Shown here: positions 8,385-15,818 of the stretch, piece by piece
How positions within the stretch are numbered: the stretch's first letter is position 1
Layout: each line of letters opens with the position of its first letter
Source of the DNA: DAOUJI01 sp965219565
GTDB lineage: Bacteria; Chloroflexota; Dehalococcoidia; Lucifugimonadales; JAGWBF01
NCBI GenBank assembly: GCA_965219565.1
Contig: OZ244780.1
Location: 2,108,001 to 2,172,000 of the forward strand
Length of the DNA stretch: 64,000 nt
Direction: 5' to 3'
Position numbers and translations under genes: made by a program
The notes under the pieces: generated by a model
Seen by the model: only the letters and a program-made list of their open reading frames with translations
Told to the model about the DNA's origin: nothing
Database searches by the model: none

Positions 8385-9608
8385 ATGCTAGGAAACGCCC
8401 GCTTGATGCAAGGCTTGTTCAAAGACAAGCCGGTTAAAAGCTACATAGTCCCTCTGCTGATGGGAGGGGCCGCCCTGGCTGCGGCGGTCGTGGGGGGACT
8501 GATAGTGGGTGGGGAGGGCGGCATCGACGGCGTCAACGGGTTCGTTGAAAAGCTGTCCGGCGGCTCTACGACCAACCTGGGAGATATCGCCCCAGCGAAT
8601 TTCGGATTCGCTTTTGCAGCCGGAATGGTGGCGGCGGTGAACCCGTGCGGTTTCGCAATGCTTCCGGCTTACCTGAGCCTGTATCTGGGCACAAACGAGG
8701 GACAGGAGACCCGGAAGTTTGCATTGCGACGCTCTAACTTGCCCTCGGATTCGGTAGGGTTAGACGGTCCCATAGATGCGACTGACATCATATCTCCAGC
8801 TCGCTTGTGGATGATAAGGTCGGGTGCAGCGCTTAGCTTCCTCATATTTGTCGTCGCCGGCCAAGTTCTTCTATGGCAATGGTTCCGTGAGGATGTGCAC
8901 ATCGCACTGAGAATCATCTACAGTGTGGTCACCATCGGCAATACGATCTTAGTTCTAGCTTTAACTGGGTCGCGAGTTCGGCAACACGGCGCCCACTACG
9001 AATTAGAATTCTGGAACTCGTTATGGTACAGCACCAAGACAATAGCGAAGGCGCTGCTGGTAGGGCTGACGGTCACCGCGGGATTCCTGCTGCTGTTCGG
9101 AGCCATTGGGCTCATAATAGGCGGCGGGGGTGAACTCGTCAGGGACGCTGTACCGTGGATAGGACTCATTGTTGGAGGCCTGCTGGTGTGCCTCGGGGCT
9201 TGGATGCTGTCGGGAGGTAAGTTCTACTCCAATTTCGCCACCCAGGCGGCGTCCAAGATAGGCAACCCGAACCAGGTCAGCATCAAGGGCTACTTCCTCT
9301 TCGGCCTCAGCTACGGCATCGCGTCCCTAAGCTGCGCGCTGCCAATATTCCTGCTGGTGTTGGGCACGAGCCTAACCGTATCGGACGTGCCCTCAGTGCT
9401 GGGACAGATGGCCTTGTACGGACTAGGCATGGGAGTGGTCATCATCGTGTGCACCATCGGCATTGCCATATTCAAAGGGGCGATGGTGGGCGCTCTCAGA
9501 AAAGTCCTCCCCTGGGTGCAGCCTATAAGCGCGGTGTTGATGGTCGTGGCGGGCATGTACATCGTATTCTACTGGCTGACACTTGGCCGTTCGCTTCTGG
9601 GAGTCTAA
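8385..9608 (+). CDS. CcdA/DsbD-type thiol-disulfide transmembrane electron transporter
   Basis: A polytopic membrane protein (407 residues) moving reducing power from cytoplasmic thioredoxin to extracytoplasmic thioredoxin-like proteins. The two CcdA half-motifs are clear: FAAGMVAAVNPCGFAMLPAY (residues ~72-91) and FGLSYGIASLSCALPIFLL (~307-325). Each contains the single redox cysteine. There is an extra N-terminal membrane segment, so it is longer than minimal CcdA (~230 residues). ATG 8385 has GAGG eight bases upstream. The in-frame GTG at 8376 overlaps that site and is less likely. It sits upstream of a DUF3179 lipoprotein. The selenocysteine-type thioredoxin lipoprotein at 15819-17240 is a plausible client (inference). 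Confidence 0.85.
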   Translation: MLGNARLMQGLFKDKPVKSYIVPLLMGGAALAAAVVGGLIVGGEGGIDGVNGFVEKLSGGSTTNLGDIAPANFGFAFAAGMVAAVNPCGFAMLPAYLSLYLGTNEGQETRKFALRRSNLPSDSVGLDGPIDATDIISPARLWMIRSGAALSFLIFVVAGQVLLWQWFREDVHIALRIIYSVVTIGNTILVLALTGSRVRQHGAHYELEFWNSLWYSTKTIAKALLVGLTVTAGFLLLFGAIGLIIGGGGELVRDAVPWIGLIVGGLLVCLGAWMLSGGKFYSNFATQAASKIGNPNQVSIKGYFLFGLSYGIASLSCALPIFLLVLGTSLTVSDVPSVLGQMALYGLGMGVVIIVCTIGIAIFKGAMVGALRKVLPWVQPISAVLMVVAGMYIVFYWLTLGRSLLGV

Positions 9609-9700
9609 GCGCCGCACTCGGCGCTCCCAGGCCGCATGCACGGCGCCGGAGCGGACTTACGGGCAACGCCCCCCGGCGCCGGTGGAAGGCCCTGATCACC

Positions 9701-10891
9701 GTGAGCGTTCTGTTTGCGCTGGCCCTTCTCGCTGCGGCTTGCGGCGCCGCCGCCGACGCTCCATCTCCCCAGCTAACGACGGACTCGACGCCCACCCGGG
9801 ACCTTATAACCCAAGACCCGGATTTTCGGGAAGAACTGGACGCGGCCGGTTTCTCTACTAGGGGATGGGCCACAGACTTCAGCAGGCACAGCGTTCCCTA
9901 CGATGAAATCATCGTCGGCATCCAAGGCAGGGGTCGCATCCCTCCCATCGACCGCCCGGTCTTCACCGACTTTCTGCACGCCGACTCATGGCTTGACCCT
10001 CAGGAGCCGGTAATATCCCTGGAAGTCGGCGGCACCGCCAGGGCATATCCCCTTCAGGTGCTGATATGGCACGAGATAGTCAACGACTCACTCGGCGAAA
10101 CCCCGGTCTCCGTGACCTTCTGCCCATTGTGCAACTCAGCGGTGGCTTTTGAACGGCGGCTGGACGGAGTGGTGTATGACTTCGGAACGTCGGGGAACCT
10201 CCGCAACAGCGACCTGATAATGTGGGACAGACAGACGGAGTCGTGGTGGCAGCAGTTCACCGGAGAGGGCATCGTGGGAGAACTCACGGGTCGGACGCTG
10301 ACCATGCTTCCCGCTTCCATCATTTCCTACGAAAGCTTCAAAGAGGCCTATCCTGACGGCGACGTGTTGTCTAGGAACACAGGGCACACCAGAGACTACG
10401 GCTCCAATCCCTACGGCGGTTATGACAAGATTGACCGTCCTCCCTTCTTGTATGACGGCGATCTCGACGGGAGGCTCCAGCCCAAGGAGAGGGTGGTTGC
10501 CGTAACCCTGAACGGCGTCGACGTCGCCTTTCCATTCTCCCTCTTAGAACGGGAACGCGCAGTCAACTACTCCCAAGGCAGCAGTGCTTTGGTCGTCTTC
10601 TTCCAGCCGGGGACAAAGTCCGCCGTTGACAGCGGAGTCATAGCCTTTTCTAGAGACGTGGGAGCGACCGGCGTGTTCGACCCCAGCGTCGACGGAGAGG
10701 TCCTCACTTTCAAGGCAATAGGCGACGACATTGTGGACGAGCAGACCGGCAGCGTCTGGAACATTGTGGGAGAGTCGATCAGAGGCCCGCTGGCCGGGAC
10801 AAGCCTGATCCCGATAGTCCACGCCAACCACTTCTGGTTTGCCTGGGCGGCCTTCAAACCCCAAACCCTCATCTACCAGGGACAGCCCTAG
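9701..10891 (+). CDS. DUF3179 domain-containing secreted lipoprotein
   Basis: Recognised by the DUF3179 signatures VSVTFCPLCNSAVAFER and LSRNTGHTRDYGSNPYGGYD. Its function is not established. Just after the start is a hydrophobic stretch ending in a lipobox (ALALLAAACGAA), so it is probably a lipoprotein facing outward. The start is uncertain. The frame is open well upstream into the ccdA-like gene, and no ATG lies between that gene's stop and the signal sequence. GTG 9701, with GGAAGG eleven bases upstream, is the best candidate, although an upstream start would supply the missing positive charges (RRRWK). The conserved cysteines and its position directly after a CcdA-type transporter suggest a redox or metal-related extracytoplasmic role. 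Confidence 0.8.
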   Translation: MSVLFALALLAAACGAAADAPSPQLTTDSTPTRDLITQDPDFREELDAAGFSTRGWATDFSRHSVPYDEIIVGIQGRGRIPPIDRPVFTDFLHADSWLDPQEPVISLEVGGTARAYPLQVLIWHEIVNDSLGETPVSVTFCPLCNSAVAFERRLDGVVYDFGTSGNLRNSDLIMWDRQTESWWQQFTGEGIVGELTGRTLTMLPASIISYESFKEAYPDGDVLSRNTGHTRDYGSNPYGGYDKIDRPPFLYDGDLDGRLQPKERVVAVTLNGVDVAFPFSLLERERAVNYSQGSSALVVFFQPGTKSAVDSGVIAFSRDVGATGVFDPSVDGEVLTFKAIGDDIVDEQTGSVWNIVGESIRGPLAGTSLIPIVHANHFWFAWAAFKPQTLIYQGQP

Positions 10892-10969
10892 GTCTTACCG
10901 ATATAATGACTGCCGAGCCGCCAGCCAAGACACCATACGCACTGGCCGGGCTAAACTGGATGCAACGAC

Positions 10970-11530
10970 ATGGCCCAAGACCGGGGCAGCAACAGCGAAG
11001 ACGCCGTGACCGGCGAGGTATTGCTCGAGGCCCAATTCGACACTAATGTCGCCCCTTACTTCCGTTGGGTCGTCACCCTCATCCTTATAGTATCGGTCGT
11101 GGGCATACTGCTAATCCCCCTCTGGCTGTTGTTCAGCGGATGGTATGGCTTGGAATTCCACCGGCGCATGTCCGGGCGGCTGACCGCTCAGGCTCTGGAG
11201 ATACGCAAGGGCGTATTCTTCCGCTCCGAGTCCACCATCCCCCTCAACCGCATCACCGACCTGCGCCTGCACGACGATCCCTTGATGCGCCACTACGGGC
11301 TGCGCAGCCTGAAGGTGGAAACCGCGGGCCAGGGGAGAACCACCGGAAGTGAAGGTGACCTGGTCGGCGTAATCGATGCAGTGGAATTTCGCAACGCAGT
11401 CCTGCTCCAGAGGCAGAAGGTGGTGGCGGCGGAAACCACCGATGAGTCCGCCGCCGCCGCACCCGGCGGAGCCGCCGGCCTCCTCACCGAGATCCGGGAC
11501 ATCCTCGCCCGCATGGAAGCAAAGCAGTAG
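10970..11530 (+). CDS. PH-domain (bPH2/DUF304, YdbS-like) membrane protein
   Basis: 186 residues. After a short hydrophilic N-terminus there is one hydrophobic hairpin (about residues 27-58), then a bacterial pleckstrin-homology domain with the typical segment ALEIRKGVFFRSESTIPLNRITDLRLHDDPLMRHYGL, given here only to show its extent (residues ~75-111; key part is IPLNRITD). The C-terminal tail ends in an amphipathic helix (LTEIRDILARMEAK). Members of this family are inner-membrane proteins of unknown role. ATG 10970 is the only sensible start. It is followed in the same direction by a glycosyltransferase, with no sign of coupling. Confidence 0.75.
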   Translation: MAQDRGSNSEDAVTGEVLLEAQFDTNVAPYFRWVVTLILIVSVVGILLIPLWLLFSGWYGLEFHRRMSGRLTAQALEIRKGVFFRSESTIPLNRITDLRLHDDPLMRHYGLRSLKVETAGQGRTTGSEGDLVGVIDAVEFRNAVLLQRQKVVAAETTDESAAAAPGGAAGLLTEIRDILARMEAKQ

Positions 11531-11627
11531 GCATCCGGTCTCGATACAGCGGCGCTCTATTGGATTCCCGGCTGGGTTTAGGCAATCGTTGACTTTGAGT
11601 TAACCCGTCCCGGCGTCCTAACCTACT

Positions 11628-12350
11628 GTGAAACTCACTATTATCGTTCCAGCTTTCAATGAACAGGCCTACATCGGGCCAACCCTGGATTCGATTCAGG
11701 TTGCCGTGAGAAGGTTGCAAGCCCGCTCCGGCGTCGACGTCGAAACCATCGGCGTCGACAACAACAGCACAGACGGCACCGCCGCCGCCCGCGCCAAGGG
11801 CGCAACGGTGGTCCACGAGCCGGTGCAAGGCATTGCGCGAGCCCGAAACACTGGGGCGCGCCATGCACATGGGGACGTGCTCGTCTTTGTCGACGCCGAC
11901 GTGAACATGCCGGACACACTTCTAGACGCTATTCACGAGGCGATGAGCGATCCGGGGTGTGTCGGAGGCGGCGTGGACGTGGACTATCGGCCCAAACGCC
12001 TTTCCATGAGGTTTTACCTGCGCGCCTGGCGGCTGCTAGGCCGCCTTTCGGGCATGGCCCAAGGCGCAACACAGTTCTGCCGCAAGAGCGTCTTCGAACA
12101 AGTCGGAGGCTACGACGAAAAAGTGTGGATCGGTGAAGACGTTGACTTCTACTGGAGCCTGAAAAGGCATTCAAAGAGGACCGATGGCGTTGTCCGGTTT
12201 ATACGGAATCCCCGTGTGCAGCCGTCCAGCCGTCGCTTCGACAAGTGGCCTGTGTGGAAGATTCTGGTCTGGACCAACCCCCTCTTCATATCGTTATTCC
12301 GCCGCCGGAAGCGGTTCTGGGCGGGTTGGCATTCCGATGCAGTGCGATAG
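11628..12350 (+). CDS. Glycosyltransferase family 2
   Basis: A 240-residue GT-A enzyme. Visible: N-terminal TIIVPAFNEQAYIGPTLDSI, the nucleotide/sugar-binding DNNSTDGTAAARAKGATVVH (residues ~44-63), the DxD-type metal site VLVFVDADVNMP (~85-96) and an acceptor-side GYDEKVWIGEDVDFYW with the ED catalytic-base pair. There are no C-terminal membrane helices. The start is GTG 11628. Donor and acceptor are unknown, and a lipid- or polysaccharide-linked acceptor is common for this size class. Confidence 0.82.
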   Translation: MKLTIIVPAFNEQAYIGPTLDSIQVAVRRLQARSGVDVETIGVDNNSTDGTAAARAKGATVVHEPVQGIARARNTGARHAHGDVLVFVDADVNMPDTLLDAIHEAMSDPGCVGGGVDVDYRPKRLSMRFYLRAWRLLGRLSGMAQGATQFCRKSVFEQVGGYDEKVWIGEDVDFYWSLKRHSKRTDGVVRFIRNPRVQPSSRRFDKWPVWKILVWTNPLFISLFRRRKRFWAGWHSDAVR

Positions 12351-12548
12351 GATTTCCAGGACTCCGGCCTTAGGACTCCTTCCCGGTAAGTGTCGTCCGG
12401 CCTTCAGGCTTATGTTTTCCAGGCCCAAGCGTCCGCCTAGCCTAAGCCCCGTTAAGTTATAATTCCACGGAATCCCTAGGGGGAGCCTGGAATTGGTTCT
12501 ATTATCGGTCTCCGACAACCACCGGCCTGAACGGGAGCTCCGCGCTCC

Positions 12549-13859
12549 TTGTTGATTTCCGACTGGCGCATCCGTCTCGCCAAGTCCTTGCCTTTTTACT
12601 ATGGCTGGGTGGTGTTTGGAGTCATGGGCTTGGTCAGCTACTCATCCCGGCCCATGATGGCCGTGGCCACCCTTGCCGTATTCATGGTGCCCATGACGGA
12701 AGAGCTCGGCTGGTCCCGTGGCCAATTCGCCGGAGCGGTAAGCCTGGGCGGAGTGATGGCCGTGGGCATATCGCCATTAGTGGGATGGTGGGTGGACCGG
12801 TACGGTTCTGCGATAGTGGTGGCGGCGGGCGGAGTTATCACGGGCGGCTGCGCCATCGGACTGTCGATGATATCCCACCCTGCGGCGTTCTACGCCCTCT
12901 ACATACCCGGGCGCATGGCCTTTGCCAGCCCACTGGAACTGGGGCCGTCCACTTCCCTCAGCAACTGGTTCGTCCGGCGCCGGGCGACCGTCCTGGGGTG
13001 GTTGGGAGTTACCCACGGCACCGGCCTGACCATCATGCCTTTCGTGGCCCAGCTGCTGATCCAGGGATATGACTGGAAGACGGCGTGGTGGGTGTTGGGG
13101 GCCTACACGTTGTCCATCGCCGTGGCTCCGGCTCTGGTGCTGGTGGCCCGCCGTCCCGAGGACATGGGCATCGAGCCGGACCTGGAACCTGATACCACCG
13201 ATCAAAGCCACTCGCCCGCCGCCGCTGGGACGAGTCCTACGCGGGTCGGAGCGGAACCGGAATATACCCTGAGGCAGGCCCTATACACCAGGGCTTTCTG
13301 GTCCCTGGCGGCCTTTTCGGCTGCGGGGTTCATGGTGCAGGCGGGGGTGAGCCTGCACCAGGCCGGGCACTACCTGGAAAGAGGCATAAGCGCAGAGGGC
13401 GCCGCAGGAACTGTCAGCGCATTCGCTTTCTCCCAGGTGCCCGGCGGTCTCTTCTGGGCCTACTCGTCGAAGCGCATACCCGTCCGGTTCTTGTTGGCCG
13501 CCACGGGCCTCGTTGTGGGGGCAGGGGCGGTTGGCACCGCCTATAGCAGCACATTGGCGGCGGGAGTCGCCTCAGCCAGCCTGCTGGGTGCGGGCGTGGG
13601 AGGCCTCCATACTCTGCTGCGCATCGCCTGGGCCGACTACTATGGACGACGCCACCTGGGGAGCATCAGGGGAGTCACCCTGCCGGTCCAAATCGCCGGG
13701 CAGGCCTGCGGCCCTGTGATAGCCGGGTTCATGTGGGACTTCCGGGACAGCTACTACGAGGCGTTCATGTTCTTTGCTATAGCGGTGGCTGTCGGGGCGG
13801 CGTTGGTGCTGTACTCCACGCCGCCCGCCCGGAGAACCCCAGAACCGAGCAGGGCATAA
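12549..13859 (+). CDS. Major facilitator superfamily transporter
   Basis: A 436-residue protein with about 12 hydrophobic segments in two halves separated by a polar loop (about residues 205-245, rich in Asp, Ser and Pro). The loop after helix 2 has the MFS A-like motif GWWVDRYGSAIV. It resembles the oxalate/formate-antiporter-like or monocarboxylate-like MFS branch, but the substrate is not shown. The start is TTG 12549 with GGGAG about ten bases upstream. It stands alone, with remnant sequence downstream. Confidence 0.8.
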   Translation: MLISDWRIRLAKSLPFYYGWVVFGVMGLVSYSSRPMMAVATLAVFMVPMTEELGWSRGQFAGAVSLGGVMAVGISPLVGWWVDRYGSAIVVAAGGVITGGCAIGLSMISHPAAFYALYIPGRMAFASPLELGPSTSLSNWFVRRRATVLGWLGVTHGTGLTIMPFVAQLLIQGYDWKTAWWVLGAYTLSIAVAPALVLVARRPEDMGIEPDLEPDTTDQSHSPAAAGTSPTRVGAEPEYTLRQALYTRAFWSLAAFSAAGFMVQAGVSLHQAGHYLERGISAEGAAGTVSAFAFSQVPGGLFWAYSSKRIPVRFLLAATGLVVGAGAVGTAYSSTLAAGVASASLLGAGVGGLHTLLRIAWADYYGRRHLGSIRGVTLPVQIAGQACGPVIAGFMWDFRDSYYEAFMFFAIAVAVGAALVLYSTPPARRTPEPSRA

Positions 13860-13891
13860 GCGCCGTTGGGACGCCATCATTGCGCCAGGCC

Positions 13892-14035
13892 CTAGACTCC
13901 CCGATAGGAACGCACTGTTCCTTCCGAATCGTTGGGGTCCGTCCCAATTGCTATGATTTTCACCTCGCCGGATTGAGCGGTCAGTCCCTATAGCGTCCGT
14001 AACTCGGCGCGGCAGTGGCCGTAGGTGCAGATCGC
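13892..14035 (-). pseudogene. Decayed third copy of the selenocysteine-type thioredoxin domain
   Basis: On the minus strand this reads ICTYGHCRAELRTL-stop-GLTAQSGEVKIIAIG, then TDPNDSEGTVRSYRGV-stop. It closely matches the segment after the UPHC motif in both domains of the gene at 15819-17240. The TGA codon is gone (TYGHC instead of TWUPHC, three bases shorter). There is an in-frame TAG at 13990-13988 and a second stop at 13894-13892. The CTGCAG that closes the SECIS-like hairpin in the intact copies is CTATAG here. It is clearly a dead fragment. Confidence 0.8.
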
Positions 14036-14063
14036 CCTCAGCGGATGTCCCGGTCTCTCCGGG

Positions 14064-14291
14064 TCAGTTGCCCTGCGCCGTCAGCCCGCGAGCCTGGGAA
14101 CCCCAACATATCACGGAGCCGCCGGTAATCAATCCGCAGGTGTGGTAGCCCCCGGCACTGACGGCGACGAATTCTCCCCCGGGCGGCGTGGCTTGGCCGT
14201 ACTTGTCATCGCCCCAGCAGGCGACGGAACCGTCGGTCCTGACCCCGCAGGTGTGCTCCTGCCCGACGCTGACGGAGGCTAAATCCTCCAC
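14064..14291 (-). pseudogene. Remnant of an RCC1-repeat protein
   Basis: About two RCC1-like repeats remain: LASVSVGQEHTCGVRTDGSV, then ACWGDDKYGQATPP, then FVAVSAGGYHTCGLITGGSV and ICWGSQ. The repeat type, with HTC...CWG cysteine pairs, is the same as in the large protein at 62243-64000. A preceding YSRATPP in the same frame is cut off by an in-frame TAG just upstream, and no signal peptide or full N-terminus is present. It lies downstream of the nuclease-like gene 14430-15500, the same order as at 61.5-64 kb. Confidence 0.75.
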
Positions 14292-14429
14292 GGGCGGCGT
14301 GGCTCGGCTGTACTAGCCCCCACCTCCGCATGTTCGTCGCCGCCCCCCACGTAACGGATTTCGCTGATGACGCGAAGCTGATTGGCGTAACCCACGACGG
14401 ATTGGTCGGTCTCGAAACCGGATCAGGCC

Positions 14430-15500
14430 TCACCGCGGGTAAATGCAGTAAACCTCATCTAATTCAATCAGCATTACGACATCGAAGAACGACAGTTCTG
14501 CACCAAACCGACTGTACTCAGCGGCCAATGCATGTCTAGACCAGTTGGACATCACCAGCATGCACGGACGCCGCTGGCCTCGAATTGCCGCGCTCTCCAA
14601 ACAGTGGCGCTTGTCGGAACACTTGCGGAGGAATTCATCAATTACCTCGCCCCTGGTCTGCCCAGGTTGCTTGGCGATCTCACTGATTCGCTCCTCAAGC
14701 TTGCGAAATGTCCCTTTAAGGGTCCAGTCCGTCATGTCGGGCACCGACGTCATTTCTACATCGAACTCCAAGCCATCGATCCACGCCCTGAAGTCTGGGA
14801 AATTGTTCTTACCTTCCGGGTAGGGTTTCGCGGAGACGGTGAACCCACGAAACTCGAACCACGAACACACCTTATCCCAAGCCGCTTTCTCGGAAATGTC
14901 ATTGGTGCTCACTGCCCGCAGATTGCGTTCGAACGACATTGGAGGTTTGTCGTGGGGGGCAACAACCACCCAACCCGGCTTCTCAGGGTTGTTCAAGCAA
15001 ACGAATATGCTTGTATCGGACACCTCGATATCAAGAGGTTGTTCCAGGACCGAGAGAGACCTAGTCCCTGCCCGACCTTCAACATGAATCGATTTACTGG
15101 AAACTGTTAAGGGCGAGCCAGGTGCCAAGGATAGACGAGGAGGAAACCTGGACAGTTGCGCAGTAACCTTGAATTGGGCAGCCTTCGGGAAGGTCAGGGT
15201 AACCGACTCGACACCCGCACCAAACCCCGATTCGTCGTCGTTATATCGGTAGAGCTTCTGAATCGTCTCGCCTAGATTGCCACGGTCATCTGCGGGCATC
15301 ACCTCAGGGTGGGAACCAAATGACTGAAGTTGGTGCCACATCCTGTAATCGTGGTACTTTCTGATGATGCTAGTGGCTTCTACCATGGAGGAAGCTTCGA
15401 TAGCAATGAAACGGGGGGTTACAGCCGGGTCGCTTTCGTCGACCAACTCGACCCCCGCTCCCAGAGGGACGATGTCTGGCAAGCTCAAAAGGGTACTCAT
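14430..15500 (-). CDS. Uncharacterised protein with a PD-(D/E)XK-like C-terminal region
   Basis: 356 residues, not recognised as a known family. The N-terminal ~190 residues look like mixed beta-rich sequence. The C-terminal part contains FRGFTVSAKPYPEGKNNFPD followed by FRAWIDGLEFDVEMTSV (around residues 235-270). Its spacing resembles a PD...(D/E)xE/K nuclease core, though the usual lysine is not evident. It could be a nuclease-like or restriction-associated protein, which is inference only. A possible -10 (TATAAT on the minus strand, 15579-15584) lies about 80 bases upstream. The base composition looks less GC-rich than the neighbours, which suggests an accessory origin. An RCC1 remnant follows it. 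Confidence 0.6.
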   Translation of the reverse strand: MSTLLSLPDIVPLGAGVELVDESDPAVTPRFIAIEASSMVEATSIIRKYHDYRMWHQLQSFGSHPEVMPADDRGNLGETIQKLYRYNDDESGFGAGVESVTLTFPKAAQFKVTAQLSRFPPRLSLAPGSPLTVSSKSIHVEGRAGTRSLSVLEQPLDIEVSDTSIFVCLNNPEKPGWVVVAPHDKPPMSFERNLRAVSTNDISEKAAWDKVCSWFEFRGFTVSAKPYPEGKNNFPDFRAWIDGLEFDVEMTSVPDMTDWTLKGTFRKLEERISEIAKQPGQTRGEVIDEFLRKCSDKRHCLESAAIRGQRRPCMLVMSNWSRHALAAEYSRFGAELSFFDVVMLIELDEVYCIYPR

Positions 15501-15818
15501 ATCAAACTACCGCTCCGCACCTCGACTTCATCCCCATGTGCCATCACCGCCACGCCTCATCACCGCTCGATTGCCCCAATTATACCTGCTCTTCGTCTGC
15601 GGCTGTAGTACTAGGCTGTGGTGCATGCCGGTTTCATCCCACCTTGCAACACTCGAACCGGCCATACAAGACCAAGCGGCATACCCGTTCGACGACCCGC
15701 ATTACCTCTCCGGCTGCATTCAAGTCGACCGCCAACGAGTACCTCAGCTTTCCGTGCTTCTTGTGTCTTGCGGATGGGGGTCCTTGATTTTGGCCAGTCG
15801 GGTAGGGGTGGGGGGAAC
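15501..15818. other. 318-base gap between the nuclease-like gene and the selenoprotein gene
   Basis: No credible gene was seen here. It holds the presumed promoter of the gene at 14430-15500 (a -10-like TATAAT on the minus strand at 15579-15584, no convincing -35) and the downstream side of the thioredoxin lipoprotein gene. No clear terminator hairpin was found by eye. Confidence 0.4.

Noticed and set aside
9449..9700. Upstream extension of the DUF3179 gene into the ccdA-like gene
   Set aside because: The extra residues are a frame shadow of the CcdA-like protein. The signal sequence and domain start near 9701, although a start slightly upstream cannot be ruled out.
14206..14433. A 75-residue minus-strand ORF overlapping the RCC1 remnant
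   Set aside because: It has no recognisable motif and overlaps the RCC1-like frame. It is most likely noncoding decay.
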